Below, piece by piece: positions 1 through 12,355 of a DNA stretch of 64,000 bases. Source of the DNA: Ulota crispa (lineage: Eukaryota; Streptophyta; Bryopsida; Orthotrichales; Orthotrichaceae); the NCBI GenBank assembly GCA_963920765.1, contig OY987249.1, positions 16,402,483 to 16,466,482 on the forward strand, written 5' to 3'. The notes under the pieces were generated by a model. The model was not told the origin of the DNA and searched no databases. It worked only from the letters and a program-made list of their open reading frames with translations. Within the stretch, counting starts at the first letter, position 1, and each line of letters opens with the position of its first letter. A program made the translations under genes and the position numbers.

Positions 1-299
1 AGATTGTTAGAATGGATTTTCAAAATGCCATTATACTTAGCATTTAAAGTTATGAGCCATTTGTGATACTATTTAGAGGGCCACAAGCTTTGTAGGACTT
101 GTTGTTTAGAGCTTTTACCATTGTTTTTTTTAAATATGAAGATTTGGAGACTACAAGACATAAAAATTGAAAAGCTGAAAATGAACGTTTTGGATTTAAT
201 TTTATACATATACAGGATGTGACTTTGTTATTCCTAACCGGATTTGGAAGTTTTTTTCAATTTTTTTCATTACTATTTTGTAAACATTGTTGTAAACAG

Positions 300-3200
300 T
301 TTGAATTAAACCATGATTCAACTATATTTACTGTCAAGGTGATAAATTGAAACTGATTATCCATGTGATTGAGACTTGCTATGTTCTCATGGTTTAGAGT
401 TTTGGCTAGCAAATCGTGAATTTGGAATATAGAGTCTTATTATTTGGACAACAGCTTGTATTTGTCGTCTTGTTTTCCTTGTCATGTATTCCGTGGTTTT
501 TATTCCTACTTTGATTTTTATATCTGTTTAAAACATATAACAAGATATGCCAATGGATGATTGAGTGAAAATTAAAGATTGAATACTGGAAATTAAATAT
601 AAAAAAAAATCTTAAGCTAACAAAACTAAGTTGCAGTTAAATACTCAGCGTGTTTGCAAAACGCGCTCTTCTTTATCTAACAACATTGATTTCTGTATTT
701 GCATTGTCCTCCATAAATCCATAATAGCATTGGATTTTCAATTAAGATTTACTATTTGCATTTTATCATTGATTTTTATATCCACAATAATATATCATCA
801 TTTTTAGCGCTATCAGTGATTATCTATGCTACTAGGATGCCATTGCAATAAGTATCAAATACCATAAATGTAAACAAATAATATTGTAAAAATTTACAAA
901 TGGTGTTAGTAAGATATGTAAATAATAGTATTTTGTTTAAATAATTCAAATTTTTCTAAATTATAAAGTGAAATGTACATAACTATTTACAAACATATTA
1001 CAATTCATTTTAAATTATGTTATTTTGTATCTAGAAAACATTTCTAGGACATTTTTACAAATTTTATGATATCTAAAATATATGTAGGTGACATGTTGAT
1101 AGCTTAATTAATGAAAAATTAGAATTTGGTATATCAAATTTTTGAATTTTTATGTTTTATATACAAAAAGTGTATTTTTACTTTAAAAATGATTTTTTAC
1201 TTTAAGATAATGTTATGTCATATATAATAACAACCATTAATTGAAAACTACTTAGTGTAGTTGAAATTTTTCTATTACAAGTTTCAAATAAGAATTTTGA
1301 AGAACACATGCTCTCTAGAATAGCCTACATCTATTGCAAACTTTAAATAAAATTTCTAGAGACTTCTTATTTTTCAAAACAAGCTTTGTCTACTGCAAAT
1401 TTTAGAATTTTTTTTAGAGATAATAGTTTTTCAAAAATAGGCACCGTCTACTACAGACTCTAGATGAAAATTTCAGGAACAATCTCCTCTCCTGAATGAG
1501 CACTATCTACTACGGACTTTAGACGGAAATTCTAGAGATAACCTCCTCTCTAACATAGACACCGTTTACTACTTCCAAAACTTCCAAACCTCTAAATCTC
1601 TCAAGCATCCTAATCTATCAAATCTCAAAATCTTCCAAATTTCTAAATTTTTTCAAACTATCAATTTTCACTTCACTTTAAATTACTATCCAAAATTTCA
1701 AGAGAACAAAGTGGAGACTCTTGTTTCTTTTAGACATACTACCCACTGTCTCTTTGAAGCTCTATAAATTTTCTGTTATAGTTTTAAAACACAAATATGA
1801 TAGTAATTTTGAAAGTCAACACTAGAAAGTATAACATGTAATTTTTTAGTGAAAATTAAGACTATGTCCTTAAGTTATAATTAATCAAAATTCAAATATC
1901 TTAATTGAAAATGATACCCAGCTTTTCAGCTTCTATACATCATATTTCTTTCAGAAATCTTTCAAATAATTTGATTAATAATAATCTGAAGAACTAGTAT
2001 AACAAGTTATCATCCAAAAAATTCAAAAAATATATATAAATGCACTAAAGATTATTGCTCATCAAAGTCAAGGTCTTCTTTTTGCAAAAAGACAACATAT
2101 CTCCCGACTTCCACTTAATATAATTTTCTCAATAATCCTTCAAATAATATGACTAATAGCAATTTAAAAAGACAATCTAAAAAACTGTCATTTCTAAAAT
2201 TTTCAAAAGAAAAAACATTAACATGACCAAAAGTTATAACTCTTCAAAATTACGACCTCCATTTTATCAAAGATAATCAACCTCCAAGCTTTTGCACCTC
2301 CATATCTTCTTATTCGAAGTTTCAAATTTCATGTTTGATAGCTTCTTAGAAAGTTAACACAATGTTTTTTACTCTCTCAAAATTTTGTAGGAAATCAAAG
2401 ATTTATTTGTTTTCTATGGTTGATCTAAATCTTCACATCTTCACACAAGAAGCAGCAGAGCTTCTTTTACTCAAATAAATACAATTTTTAAATGCTAACT
2501 TTAATTCAAGCATCCATAAACTTTTTGAGAACATCACAAAGTGCTACAAAACTTTACCAATTCTCATTCCAAAATTTCTCACACAACATAATTTGTTTCT
2601 CCACGAACGTTTGGGTCTTAAACTCTAATTTCACGTTATATTTCAAAACTCTAAGAAATTCTCAAGACATCATGGACCCACAAATAAGCCCATACTTCTT
2701 TCACATGGATGAATATATTTTTATTGATCCTACAACTTATATTTATCCTTATTTTGAGATTATACGACCTCAAATTTTAGATCAAAGACAAACTATTTTT
2801 GAATTTTTTTCAAACTACTACTGCATACATATACGAAATAATATCCGTAAATATTTTTAAATTCAAAATAAAATATTAAAATTTGGTAATAATCTATTAG
2901 AAGTAAAAAACTAGAGTTCTAAAACAAGCTTCACTTCATCTGCAAGAACTTGATAATGCGTTTGATAGTGGTTGCCACGTATTCCGCACAGCCTGCTTTG
3001 GTTATAAGATTTATTGAATTTTCCAATCAACGTCAATGTTTGTAACTTTTAGCCACATGTTTAATCATACAATAATAGTGATTTTCATTAAAATCCTCAA
3101 ATTATCCTTTAAACATCACATCTTGGTTGCTGGATTCGACGTACTTAACCTGTAATAAGATAACCAATGCTCAAACGTCACGCTGAAGGTTTTCGTACCA

Positions 3201-4560
3201 TTGCTTCTCTAGATAGGTTTGATTTGGTAATCAAGAAGATCTAGCTTTATCTTGTGGACGTTGATGCGGTAGTACTACCCTAAGCGACAAAAAAAGTTGA
3301 TACGACAATTGCAATATACAAAACTCAAGCTCACGCTTTGGTTGAGACTCAACATTTTGAAATTCAAATTTTTTTTCCAATTTATCATACAAAATCCAAA
3401 GTAAGATTATAAGATCAAATTAAATGAGTGAGACTCTTAGGCAAAATTTCTCTCTTTATAAATGCAAAGAAAGTATTTGTATTACATTGAGGTCAATTCA
3501 AATGACGTTATCTATATCTTATTAATATTATAAAAAAATAAAATAAAAATACACCTCTAATTTATACAGTGTTTGCAATTACATTGCGACAACGTATTTT
3601 ATATTTGTTTATCATAAATGTGATATCACAAGTTATAATATTTTTATGACTATATTTTAACGTTTTATAAGATTGCCAAGGTGATTGTAAACCTAGTAAT
3701 CTAATATGTAGGCTTGAGATTCTCTTGAGTTTGAAATCTTATTTTGTTGAAAAAAAAATCAAAATAAGATTTTATTTCATTCACATATTAACATTAATAC
3801 AAACATCTTTATGCTTTTGAAAATTTGTCTTAATCTATTTCCTAGAAAGATTTAGAACATCTCTCATAAAAAAATAATTGTCTTGTAATATGTCTTTTTC
3901 ATATTTATGAATATTAATCTTTGCTTGCAATAATTGTATATGTTGAATAATGATTTGAGATGCTGAGTATTTTCAAGATAATTTTTCTTCTATTCATGTT
4001 TTATTTCTTGAAAAACATAAGGTTTGTGTACAATCTCCTGTTTTTCTGCATTTGGATTTCAATAACTATGACAAGAGGCTCATTCTTTTTCTATATGTCA
4101 TATATGATAATACATAATTTGTGATACGGTGTTGGATAGAAAAGAGCGCGCTTTGAGAACACATTGAGTGTCTAGCTGCAATCTGACGTCATTAGCTTAG
4201 AATTATTGTTTGTCTTCTTTCTCTGGTTTTTAATTTTTTAATTTTTGTCTTCCGTTGGCATATCTTGTGGATAACTCTAAAGGATATAAGGGTAAAGATA
4301 TGGATAAAAACCCACAGGATACAAGATGGGCGGAACGGGACAACTACCGTCTGAATGATCGGATTCTAAAATCAAATTCATAGTTTGCTAGCAAAGATTT
4401 TAGACCGTGAAAATAAAGTAAATCTTGACCGTGTCAGTGATTGATCACACTTTGTTACTACGATAATATATGAGTTTAAATCTAGTTTAATTGAAACTTC
4501 CTGCAATGATGTTCACAAAACAAAAAAGAAATAGAATGACAACAAATCTCTAAATCTAGT
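300..4560. repeat. Degenerate large inverted repeat (arms ~370-660 and ~4130-4450)
   Basis: The left arm around 370-660 reappears inverted around 4130-4450. Shared blocks include the GC-richer stretch near AAACGCGCTCTTC, the CAAGATATGCCAA block and a GCTAGCAAA block, all in mirrored order. Arm identity is modest, so this is an old element. The 3.4 kb between the arms is very AT-rich and has no recognisable gene. It may be a decayed DNA transposon with long terminal inverted repeats; target duplication cannot be defined by eye. Confidence 0.5.
1290..1575. repeat. Degenerate tandem repeat, unit about 75 bp
   Basis: About four imperfect units follow each other. Each contains a version of 'CTACTGCAAACTTTA...TCTAGAGA...TTTTTCAAAA'. 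The units have drifted strongly and nothing coding is visible. Confidence 0.45.
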
Positions 4561-5640
4561 TATGAATAACAAATCTACATCTCACTCATACATAAAAAAA
4601 TAAATCCAAAACGTTCCTCTTGAAAGTTTTATATCTTTGGGTTTTCAAATCTTCATGTTTTAAAAAAATAATGAGAAAAATCACAATTAATAAATCTTAG
4701 AAAAGCTGCAGCTTTTTATCTAGTATTACAGATGGCTCAAAAATCCAAATGCTAAGTATATTAACATTTTAGAAAATTCTTCTAATCACCTAATATTCAT
4801 TCAAATTTTAGCTCATTTTAAACTATTGTCCAAAAGTAATGGAGGTTCAAAGTAGAGGCTCTTCTTTGTCCTTGCAAACTAATTACTGTTTTTTCAAACA
4901 TTTATAACTTTTGTTTTACAATTCTCACCTATAAGTATATTATCAATTTGATAAGTTGATACAATCCAATATAACATACAAAATTTTCATTAAAAAATAA
5001 TACTTTGTCCGTAAATCATAGTCAATCAAAGTACGGATCTTAAATATTTTGAAAGCACTCAACCTCTCAATTTCTACACACTATGACTCTTCTAATAAAA
5101 CTCCAAATAAAATGAGTAGTAACAATCCAAAAAACTTGTACAACAATTTGTCACTCCTAAAGTTTTGAAAAAAAAAAAAATTTAAATATTTAAAAGTTGT
5201 AGCTCCTCAAAATTTTGGTCTTGTTCTAATTAAAGGATAGCCACCTACAATCCTTCACACCTTCATAATTTCTTTCTAAAAGCTCTAAATCTTAAGTTTA
5301 ATGATTTAAAAAAAAGATAAAATAATAATAAACACTCATCCTAAATTTTATTGCAAAATGATAGACAGATTTTAAAATATAGCTTGACAAAGTCTCTACC
5401 TTTCTTCATAAATTTGCTTTGAAACTTTAAAATTCAAACTTTCATAACTTTTGTATCATAATTCTAAATCAAACTTGCAAATTCATTTTAAAAAGCTAAT
5501 TGTACAAAGAAAAACTCATCTAAATTTTCATTCAAAATATTTTGTACACACAAAGTTGTGACTCTACAAAGTTGCAAATTGTTTTTTTTCTATAAACTCT
5601 AACTCTCACACACACTCCAACACACTAAAAAATCTTTCCC
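1600..5640. repeat. Direct AT-rich repeat pair (~1600-2460 and ~4780-5500)
   Basis: The order of blocks around 1650-2350 recurs in the same orientation around 4790-5330, including GGAGACTCTTGTTTC versus AGAGGCTCTTCTTTG, 'CCGTAAATCATAGTCAATCAAA'-like and 'CTTCAAATAA' blocks. The copies are heavily diverged. The intervening 2460-4780 holds one 122-codon AT-rich ORF (2492-2860) without recognisable domains and part of the inverted repeat described above. No gene is supported here. Confidence 0.4.
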
Positions 5641-6950
5641 TCTATTTTTCCCTTTTTACGATAAAGAAGTAGAGCACAAAAACCCATATTCCTAGATTTT
5701 CTACCCACCAAAGATACATTACTTCTTTTCCTTCCACATTTTCAAATCTATTCCTTTTTTTTTTTTTTTTTTTTTTAAATTTAAAAGAAAGATAAAATAT
5801 ATGGGTCTTTCAAACATTTAGATAAATATATGGAAATAAACAAACATAAAATAAATACCATCATATAGTGACTACGTGCATTTGCAAACATACAAAAGCG
5901 TTAAACGCTTATTTTCAATCACCAAATTGAGGACTTAGTTGGCTGGAAAAGTAGTCGATTTTAGCCGCCTGCCGGTCCAAATTCAAATATAATCGGACTT
6001 GTCGAGCGATGAAAGCCGCCTGCAATTTGGCACGCTAATGAGGCAGAAAATTGGCCCAATCAATTTGCTACTTAGTCTTATGAGCCGTGCATGTGACAAG
6101 ATGGTACATCGCCTTGGTATCAATGACCGCTGCGTTGTCATCAAACCGTGGTTCTTACTACAACCATTATTTTTGTCTTGATTCTTCATTTATTGAAATC
6201 CAAACAAATCTAAATAATAAACATATATCTACATGCACTAAAAAAAAATTGGACCACTAATATGGCCTTGAGTTATTAAGCATGGAAACCTTAGGCACAT
6301 TACGTGAAACTCTGCACATGCGCAGTCTGACATGGCACCATTGGTGCCACATTATTTTATTAATTTTTTTAAATTAAAAAATAAATAAAAAATTCTAATT
6401 TTTTTCTAAGATTTTTTTAAAACTGTATATAGTTTTTAATTAATTTTTTTGGGCGACTAGCAAGGCTAGTTTGGGACTAGTTCCTACATTGGAAACAAAA
6501 TTCATAAGGGCTTTATTAAGGGCTCCCATTTTTTTTAATGATAGAAGCATCTCTATCAAGACAACGGTTGGCCAAAATTTAATTCCTTTATTGAAAAATA
6601 ACATGAACATCCTTTTTTTATGGAGAGACCTTGTTCAACATTATACAATCTACTACTGTATCCACTTTTGGGTTTGAAGGTTTTATCAATCAAGGGCATT
6701 ATTGGAATTCACAAGTCTTTGGAACCATATAAACATTTATATCCATAAGGAAAAAAAGAAATGATTACCAATACATTACAAAAATTTCATGTATTACACA
6801 AAACTCCACATAAACTCTCACAACAAAATATAATATGTGTTCAACTTTTAGATAAAGAATGAATGAATATTATAAACAAATATGTTTGTTAGCTGCTACT
6901 TCTAGAAATGATGCATTTTCATAGGTTAAAGATATTCTAATTATCGCAAG
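5640..6950. other. Intergenic; no supported gene
   Basis: The DNA is AT-rich with a poly-T run near 5755-5776. A short stretch at about 5930-6180 is clearly richer in GC and has overlapping open frames of 60-68 codons on both strands. I recognise no domain in it. It may be a decayed gene fragment or an inserted foreign segment. Confidence 0.3.
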
Positions 6951-7082
6951 TAAAAAAACAGGTCCACAATGATTAAGTGAATGGCTGCAATGACTAAACA
7001 ACGACTACAAAATGACTGTGAAATGACTATACAGTCATGGTTTAGTCATTGTTACTTCGTCATTGTGGACTTGTTTTTTTAC
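6950..7082. mobile_element. Small hairpin MITE
   Basis: A GTAAAAAAACAGGTCCACAA end is matched by its inverted copy ending at 7082 (about 22 bp). The interior also folds back on a TGACTA/TAGTCA core. Total length is 133 bp with no coding capacity. I see no clear target duplication, so the superfamily is not assigned. Confidence 0.65.
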
Positions 7083-8169
7083 CCGTGCATTTGTGCTATG
7101 CAATGCATATGTATTGATTTGATGCTTGCTTTGTCCAAATCAGCATATGTTTACAAAGATTTGATACTTAAACTATGTCAGATTACATATAAGCTTAGAA
7201 AAACATACTTTGAAACATTAATCAATAAAAAAAAATCAAGTTTAAGTAGAGATTATCTAGTTTAACAATATTTCACCATCTTTACTATATTAAGTTAAAT
7301 TTCATTTTTTAATTGAATTAACAAGGAAATGTCATTAAATAGATGAGATAGTTTGCCAAAAATGGAAACTATGCTCTAAACATTTAATATTTTTTATTTT
7401 TGGAGATTTATAGAAATTATTAAGAGATCTCCCATTTTTACTTGTATATTATGACATGCTTTTGATGTTTTGTCATAAAATGGAGAGACCCCTCAATGTT
7501 TTGCACTGTCCAAATTTAAATGAAAACTTGAATTACAATGAATAGTCTATGTATAGATAAACGTGGCACAATTGTTGGCTTAGAAAATATTCTCATGAAT
7601 TTGCATATCAAACAAAAAACAAAGTAGGGGCCAAATTATGTAGTTTTAGCTATTAGAAAATCTATTATAAATGCAAAATGCTTCAGATAGAAAAAAAAAA
7701 GCCAATGGAAATAAATCTACCAAGTGGGGTCGAGGAGATTTAACAAAAATTGCTAATTGTATAGACATGATTGTTTAAATATTAAGCTTTCATACGGCCA
7801 TGTCAAAATTTTAGTAAAATCTTGGCACAAAATGAACCACTCAATAAGAAAGAAAGCTCAGTTCCTTATGTAAATCCATTTTCTATTCCAAAAACATCTA
7901 ACGTTAAAAGACAAGCCAATACAAGAAATTATATTATTGGAATTAAAATTGAACTCTCCAAGAAGTATCCCAAAATTGCAATTAAATGCTGAGAAAAATT
8001 TATTAAGCAGTGAAAATTGAGGACCAAGGCAAATCATGTTAAATAGGAATTGGAAACAAAAAATATATATAAACATGATCACTTTGCAATGGAAAATATT
8101 AAGCTATTTTTTATTTCTATAATTTTGGAGTCAACATGAAAGTTTACCATTGGACAAAATAAAAGACTG

Positions 8170-8298
8170 TTAGGGTATGTTTACACTTGGTGTTAGGAGA
8201 GATATTAGCAATCCAAATGCACTCTAAAAGTAAGTCTAAAAGCATCAAATTTTCCGTGGCTAATACCCCTCCTAACACCAAGTGCAAACATACCCTAA
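8170..8298. mobile_element. MITE with 30-bp terminal inverted repeats
   Basis: The left end TTAGGGTATGTTTACACTTG and the following bases mirror the right end almost perfectly for 30 bp. The element is 129 bp. A GGGTATGTTT start next to TTA/TAA resembles Tourist/Harbinger-type MITEs of plants, but a clean 3-bp direct duplication is not present, so the assignment is tentative. Confidence 0.7.
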
Positions 8299-8609
8299 GA
8301 AGGATTGAAGTGCGGAGAGATGCACAATTTAACTAATTTTTTTCTATCTAATTGATTTTTACTATTGATAGAACTTGCTTGGTAACCAAAGCAACATGAT
8401 TTGGTCATCAATTCCTTTTCACAAACATAGGACCTATAATCTTGAGTAATTTGCAATTTTCATATTGGTTTTTTGACACTAACAATGACTACATTAGGTG
8501 CACCATATTTTTGGATGGCAATTATTATGAGTGAAAGTTTTTCTATTCTTGATCTTATTAATTTTTCCAATAAATGTAAAACACATAGGAAAGAAACATA
8601 CCAAGTTTG

Positions 8610-8879
8610 TCAAAGAAAGCTTGTAGCTTGTGGTCTTTGCAATTCTCCAAGCTCCTTTTTCTTGACAACTTGAACTTTAATGGTTGTTGGTGCTACAAGA
8701 TTTTCACACTCTCCTTTAATGACATCATTTGTTGAAGATGATGGAATGTAAGCCACTAAAACTTCCTTCAACTCTAACATACCTACAACTTTATGCATTT
8801 TTTTCTCAAACTTCAAAGCATCATAATACAAATGTCTGGTGACAACTTGGACCACCAATGGACAATTAACACTTGACAT
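8610..8879 (-). CDS. Hypothetical ORF, 89 codons, possible gene fragment
   Basis: This open frame starts with ATG at 8879 and ends at 8610. Its composition looks more protein-like than the surrounding AT-rich ORFs: balanced charged residues, few poly-Lys/Phe runs, and a Lys/Glu-rich end (VVKKKELGELQ). I do not recognise a family. It stands alone between a MITE and transposon Q, so it may be a fragment of a mobile element or of a lost gene. There is no support for flanking exons. Confidence 0.2.
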   Translation of the reverse strand: MSSVNCPLVVQVVTRHLYYDALKFEKKMHKVVGMLELKEVLVAYIPSSSTNDVIKGECENLVAPTTIKVQVVKKKELGELQRPQATSFL

Positions 8880-9469
8880 ACTTGGTTTTAAACCCTAAAA
8901 TTTAAAACAACTACTTCCTCAAGTAGAAAACTACACATGCAAATATGAGGATAAAACAAAGGGAGAGATCTAAGATTCAAAAGGATAGAACATACAACTA
9001 GAAGATAGAAAAACATAGAAATATTATGATTCAAAAGAAGGGATAAATACAAGATAGAACAATAAAGATCTTTTATACTCCACTTCAATGTACAAGAGCT
9101 AAGATATATTTATAACAAAACAATGGAGCGGTTTTGAAAAAAAACTCCAACACCTTGGACTAACTCTTTCAAAACTCTAATGCCCATGGCTAACAGTTCT
9201 AAGTCATATTCCGATGCCAGCAGCTCTCTATGGGAGGTCTTGAAACTATGAGCCTTGAGATTTCAGATGAGGTCCCACCCATGTGCGTGGATGAGAGTTT
9301 CTAGACATGACGTAAAGCTTGATGACAAAAGCTGGAGTTGCTCTAGGCAGTTTGTCACGAGTGGTAGCCAATGAGATACTTTATTTTCAACCTTCACAGA
9401 GCTGGGCCCCATATTGACATATGTGTAGTAAACCGAGCCCTTAAAGTGTTGGTTTAAGAGCACCCTACC
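8880..9469. other. Intergenic; nothing recognised
   Basis: Only short ORFs without domain signatures are present. The segment ends at the first TTAA of element Q. Confidence 0.3.
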
Positions 9470-10627
9470 TTAACCCTTTAATCCCTGAGCGCCCAGGCCA
9501 TATTCATCAAAATGCAAACCTAGTCACACTCAATCCAACTAATCTGTCATGACAAACAAGATCAATAAAATCCAGCTGTATTGATTGGTAGGGGACATAG
9601 GCATAGAAGTACAGGAAAAAAAGACACATGATTTGTTTGTATTGATGAAAAGATTCTAACAATCAAACATAGACCTTTCTCAATTGTGAGAGGCAATATT
9701 TGGGGCTGTGGGGCGCTCAAGGGTTAAAGACCACACACATTTTCACAAAATTCACTAGAAACCAAGGTGGTAAACTTAGATGTGTAGTTGAATCACATAT
9801 GGACCCACTTTTAATAATCCAACTGTACAAATGGGAAGAACACCTTGTTTACTGTAAACAATCAAATTTTAAACAAGATCTACCATTAGAAATGAAATAT
9901 CATAATGATTGGTTGAACCATAGGTGGAAAATCTCTAGTTTTTCATGCTTGTGTGGTTTTGGATCTTACTTCATACAAACTCTGCTTGAGAAGAGCCTTA
10001 TATTTCTAGAAAGTTGGCTTTTCCACCATTCCAATAAGACTAGTTTCATTCAAAATGGATAAAAATAGCAACCACAAGGTGTAGCTAAGTAGAAAAAAAG
10101 GGTCAAAAATCCCACTTTCTTTGCTGCTCTATAATGGTTCTACAAGAAATTTGATAAATTCTACATAAAATTTTATCGATGAAAACAATAAAAAATTGGC
10201 CTTAAATACAAGATGATTTTTTTTATGAAAATGAAATGATAGCACAATTTCAATAGATTTTCAAATACTGCAATTATACTACTATCGTATAGAAAAACAA
10301 TACAAGCGTATTTCTTAAGTAATTTGAAACTTTTTAGAACCGTACAATTGAAAGTGGCATTCCTCTTAGATGTTTGATGTATTGTGTTGTTGCTTTGATC
10401 CATCTTTGACCAAATATGGATATGTATTTTGAGGCCATGATGTATAAACACCATTATTTATCAACTCACCTACCCAATTCCATTGTTGTTTTTTGGTTGG
10501 ATGCAAATTTCTTGTAATCACAAGCGTTTTTCAAGAATAGTCTCCAAATTGTTAAGCAATTTTACTCTATAGGCCAAAAACCACTCTTCTGAACCAAAAT
10601 ATGGTTTAGTGGTCTCTAATTGGGTTT
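9470..10627. mobile_element. TTAA-bounded (piggyBac-like) element Q, carrying element A inside its terminal repeat
   Basis: Q begins TTAACCCTTTAA and, after removal of A, continues AGACCACACACATTTTC. This matches the inverted right end of element P (60052-60958). The interior also matches P in reverse over hundreds of bases, up to a decayed right end near 10620. A 93-codon minus-strand ORF at 10173-10454 resembles an 86-codon ORF in P. No transposase is recognisable. Confidence 0.65.
9478..9727. mobile_element. TTAA-bounded 250-bp MITE, copy A
   Basis: The ends are TTAA-TCCCTGAGCGCCC and its inverse GGGGCGCTCAAGGG-TTAA. It shares internal sequence with copy B (42887-43136), inverted, and with R (63538-63786), inverted. 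Its TTAA target lies within the CCCTTTAAGGACC terminal repeat of element Q, and P shows the same terminal repeat without an insertion. Confidence 0.8.
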
Positions 10628-11173
10628 TTTTTATGCTTTTAAAAGCCAAAAAGCCACAAAAAAATAATCCAAGCTATAAGCCTATACAAGAAAATTAAAA
10701 GTAAACAACATCTTGGTGCCAGATGTCGCTCAACATTTCAAATCTAGATGCTTGCCTTGCACTAAAAAAAATCATATGTTGATGTTTGGCCTTGCATTAA
10801 AAGAAATAATATGTTGATGTTTGTAGCTAGTCAACTAGGAACTTAGGCAAAAAAATACCTGGGTCTTCATGCCATGTGGAGCCATATCATTTGAAAATCA
10901 AGCTGCTCCTAAGTTTCATTGAGACAAAGCCTCTTTTGATATAGATTTTGAGTTTTGTAACCCAAGTCTTCATTAAATTCATTCTTACAACACCAATTTT
11001 TGATTTTAGAAAAAATTGATCTCAATCAGCAAGCTCAAAGTGTAAATACGTGCAACCTAATTTTACACTTAAAAAAAACCTCGTGTGGCCATATCTGCAC
11101 CATTAAAATTCACCATGTGGCCTAAGAAGCTACTAGTCCAAAACAAAAAAAAAACCCTTTAGAGTCTAAAGAG
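10628..11173. other. Intergenic with short local duplication
   Basis: A roughly 40-bp phrase around 'GCCTTGCA(C/T)TAAAA..ATATGTTGATGTTTG' is repeated in tandem at about 10753-10825. Nothing else is recognised. Confidence 0.35.
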
Positions 11174-11405
11174 TTAACTCTTGAAGGGCCCGGACGCCCT
11201 TTGCAGCCGTATGTATGATCGTATGTATAAACGTATTTGAGCTGCATTGAGGACTTTTCAAAAAAAATTATGCACCCACCCTCATGCAACCCTTCAATAT
11301 ATATAATTGTAGCACTTAATTTCTAGCTGATCCAAACTTTTGAATATTGGTTGCGACCGTATTTGATACCGTAGCTCCAGAGCCCAAGGGCCCTTCAGGA
11401 GTTAA
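11174..11405. mobile_element. TTAA-bounded element G (232 bp)
   Basis: The ends TTAACTCTTGAAGGGCCC and GGGCCCTTCAGGAG-TTAA are inverted repeats of about 18 bp with few mismatches, directly bounded by TTAA on both sides. It has no coding capacity. It lies about 100 bp upstream of the GC-richer promoter region of the J-protein gene. Confidence 0.75.
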
Positions 11406-11489
11406 CTGATTTGTCCAAACGTGATTAAGCTTCTCTATCTCCGTGTGGCAACGCCCTTGTCCTCTATGTCCGTGTGGTAACGCCCCTAT

Positions 11490-12355
11490 TCCCGTGAGAG
11501 TCAAGCCACAGTGAAAGTGCGGAGGGAGTATGATTTAAGAGAGAGAGAAGAGAGTGAGCGACGTGTGCCGGAGCACGTCCACGCAAGAAAAACCACACAA
11601 CCCGGCCACATGTCCGCTCCTATCCGCCTCCGCGTTTCTCCTCATTCCATTCCCTCTCCGCCGCTCTCCAATTCCGCAACACACACTCAATTCTCTCATC
11701 CCCTTCTCCCTTTGAAAATCCTTTCCTGCAATGGTCTAAAACATTCCGCTGAATCTGTGTGTTCAGATGAACCCGATTTCCACAATTCTTCAAAAAAACT
11801 CCGCTTCATGTCTACCCTTAAAGCAGCTTTAGTAAACCTCACTTACCTTTCATGAAGGAGCTTGCTTCGGAGACGCGAGATGTTGCACTTTCCTGCAGCT
11901 TCAATTTCTCCAAATTTGGAGTGGACGTGCCCCTGAAATGTTTTCGAAAAGGATTTGGATTCCAGCGAGGAGCTTTTGGGTGATTTTAATGTTTTCGGGA
12001 TGCGTTTGAGAATGAATTCGTGGATACGGCTTTGATGGCAGAGCGGTGTTAGATTAGCAAAAAAATTAGGTGTTGTCGTTGGCGAATGAGAGAGAGCGGA
12101 TTCATTCCAACGCATTTACGATCGTGTTATTTGGACATTGTATGCAAAAGTCCGGAATTCTGTTTTTTTGAGGCCGCGTTTTTTTTTTGAGAATTAGCAC
12201 GTGTTGCCTATGGAGATGTTCGTCAGCTGAATTACTCCGATCAAGCGGGACTTTTGGTGTTTGAATTTTTGGTGTCGCGTTGATGTTTGTTGTGGAAGGT
12301 AGTGGAACAGAGGAGAGGATTAGGGTTAGGGTATGGTGGATAACGGAGGGAGAGT
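11490..12355 (+). promoter_or_regulatory. Promoter / 5' leader region of the J-protein gene
   Basis: The 850 bp before the J-protein start are clearly richer in C and G than the DNA to the left. They contain pyrimidine-rich tracts (TCTCATCCCCTTCTCCC) and an interstitial telomere-like TTAGGGTTAGGGTA at about 12318-12331. Overlapping open frames occur on both strands: 114 codons at 11511-11855 (+) with a transit-peptide-like Ser/Pro-rich stretch, and 90 codons at 11843-12115 (-). Neither can be joined convincingly to a recognisable protein, so I treat the stretch as promoter and leader. Confidence 0.4.

Noticed and set aside
5983-6189. Overlapping 60-68-codon ORFs on both strands in a GC-richer patch
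   Set aside because: No domain, no start context or splice support; described only as intergenic.
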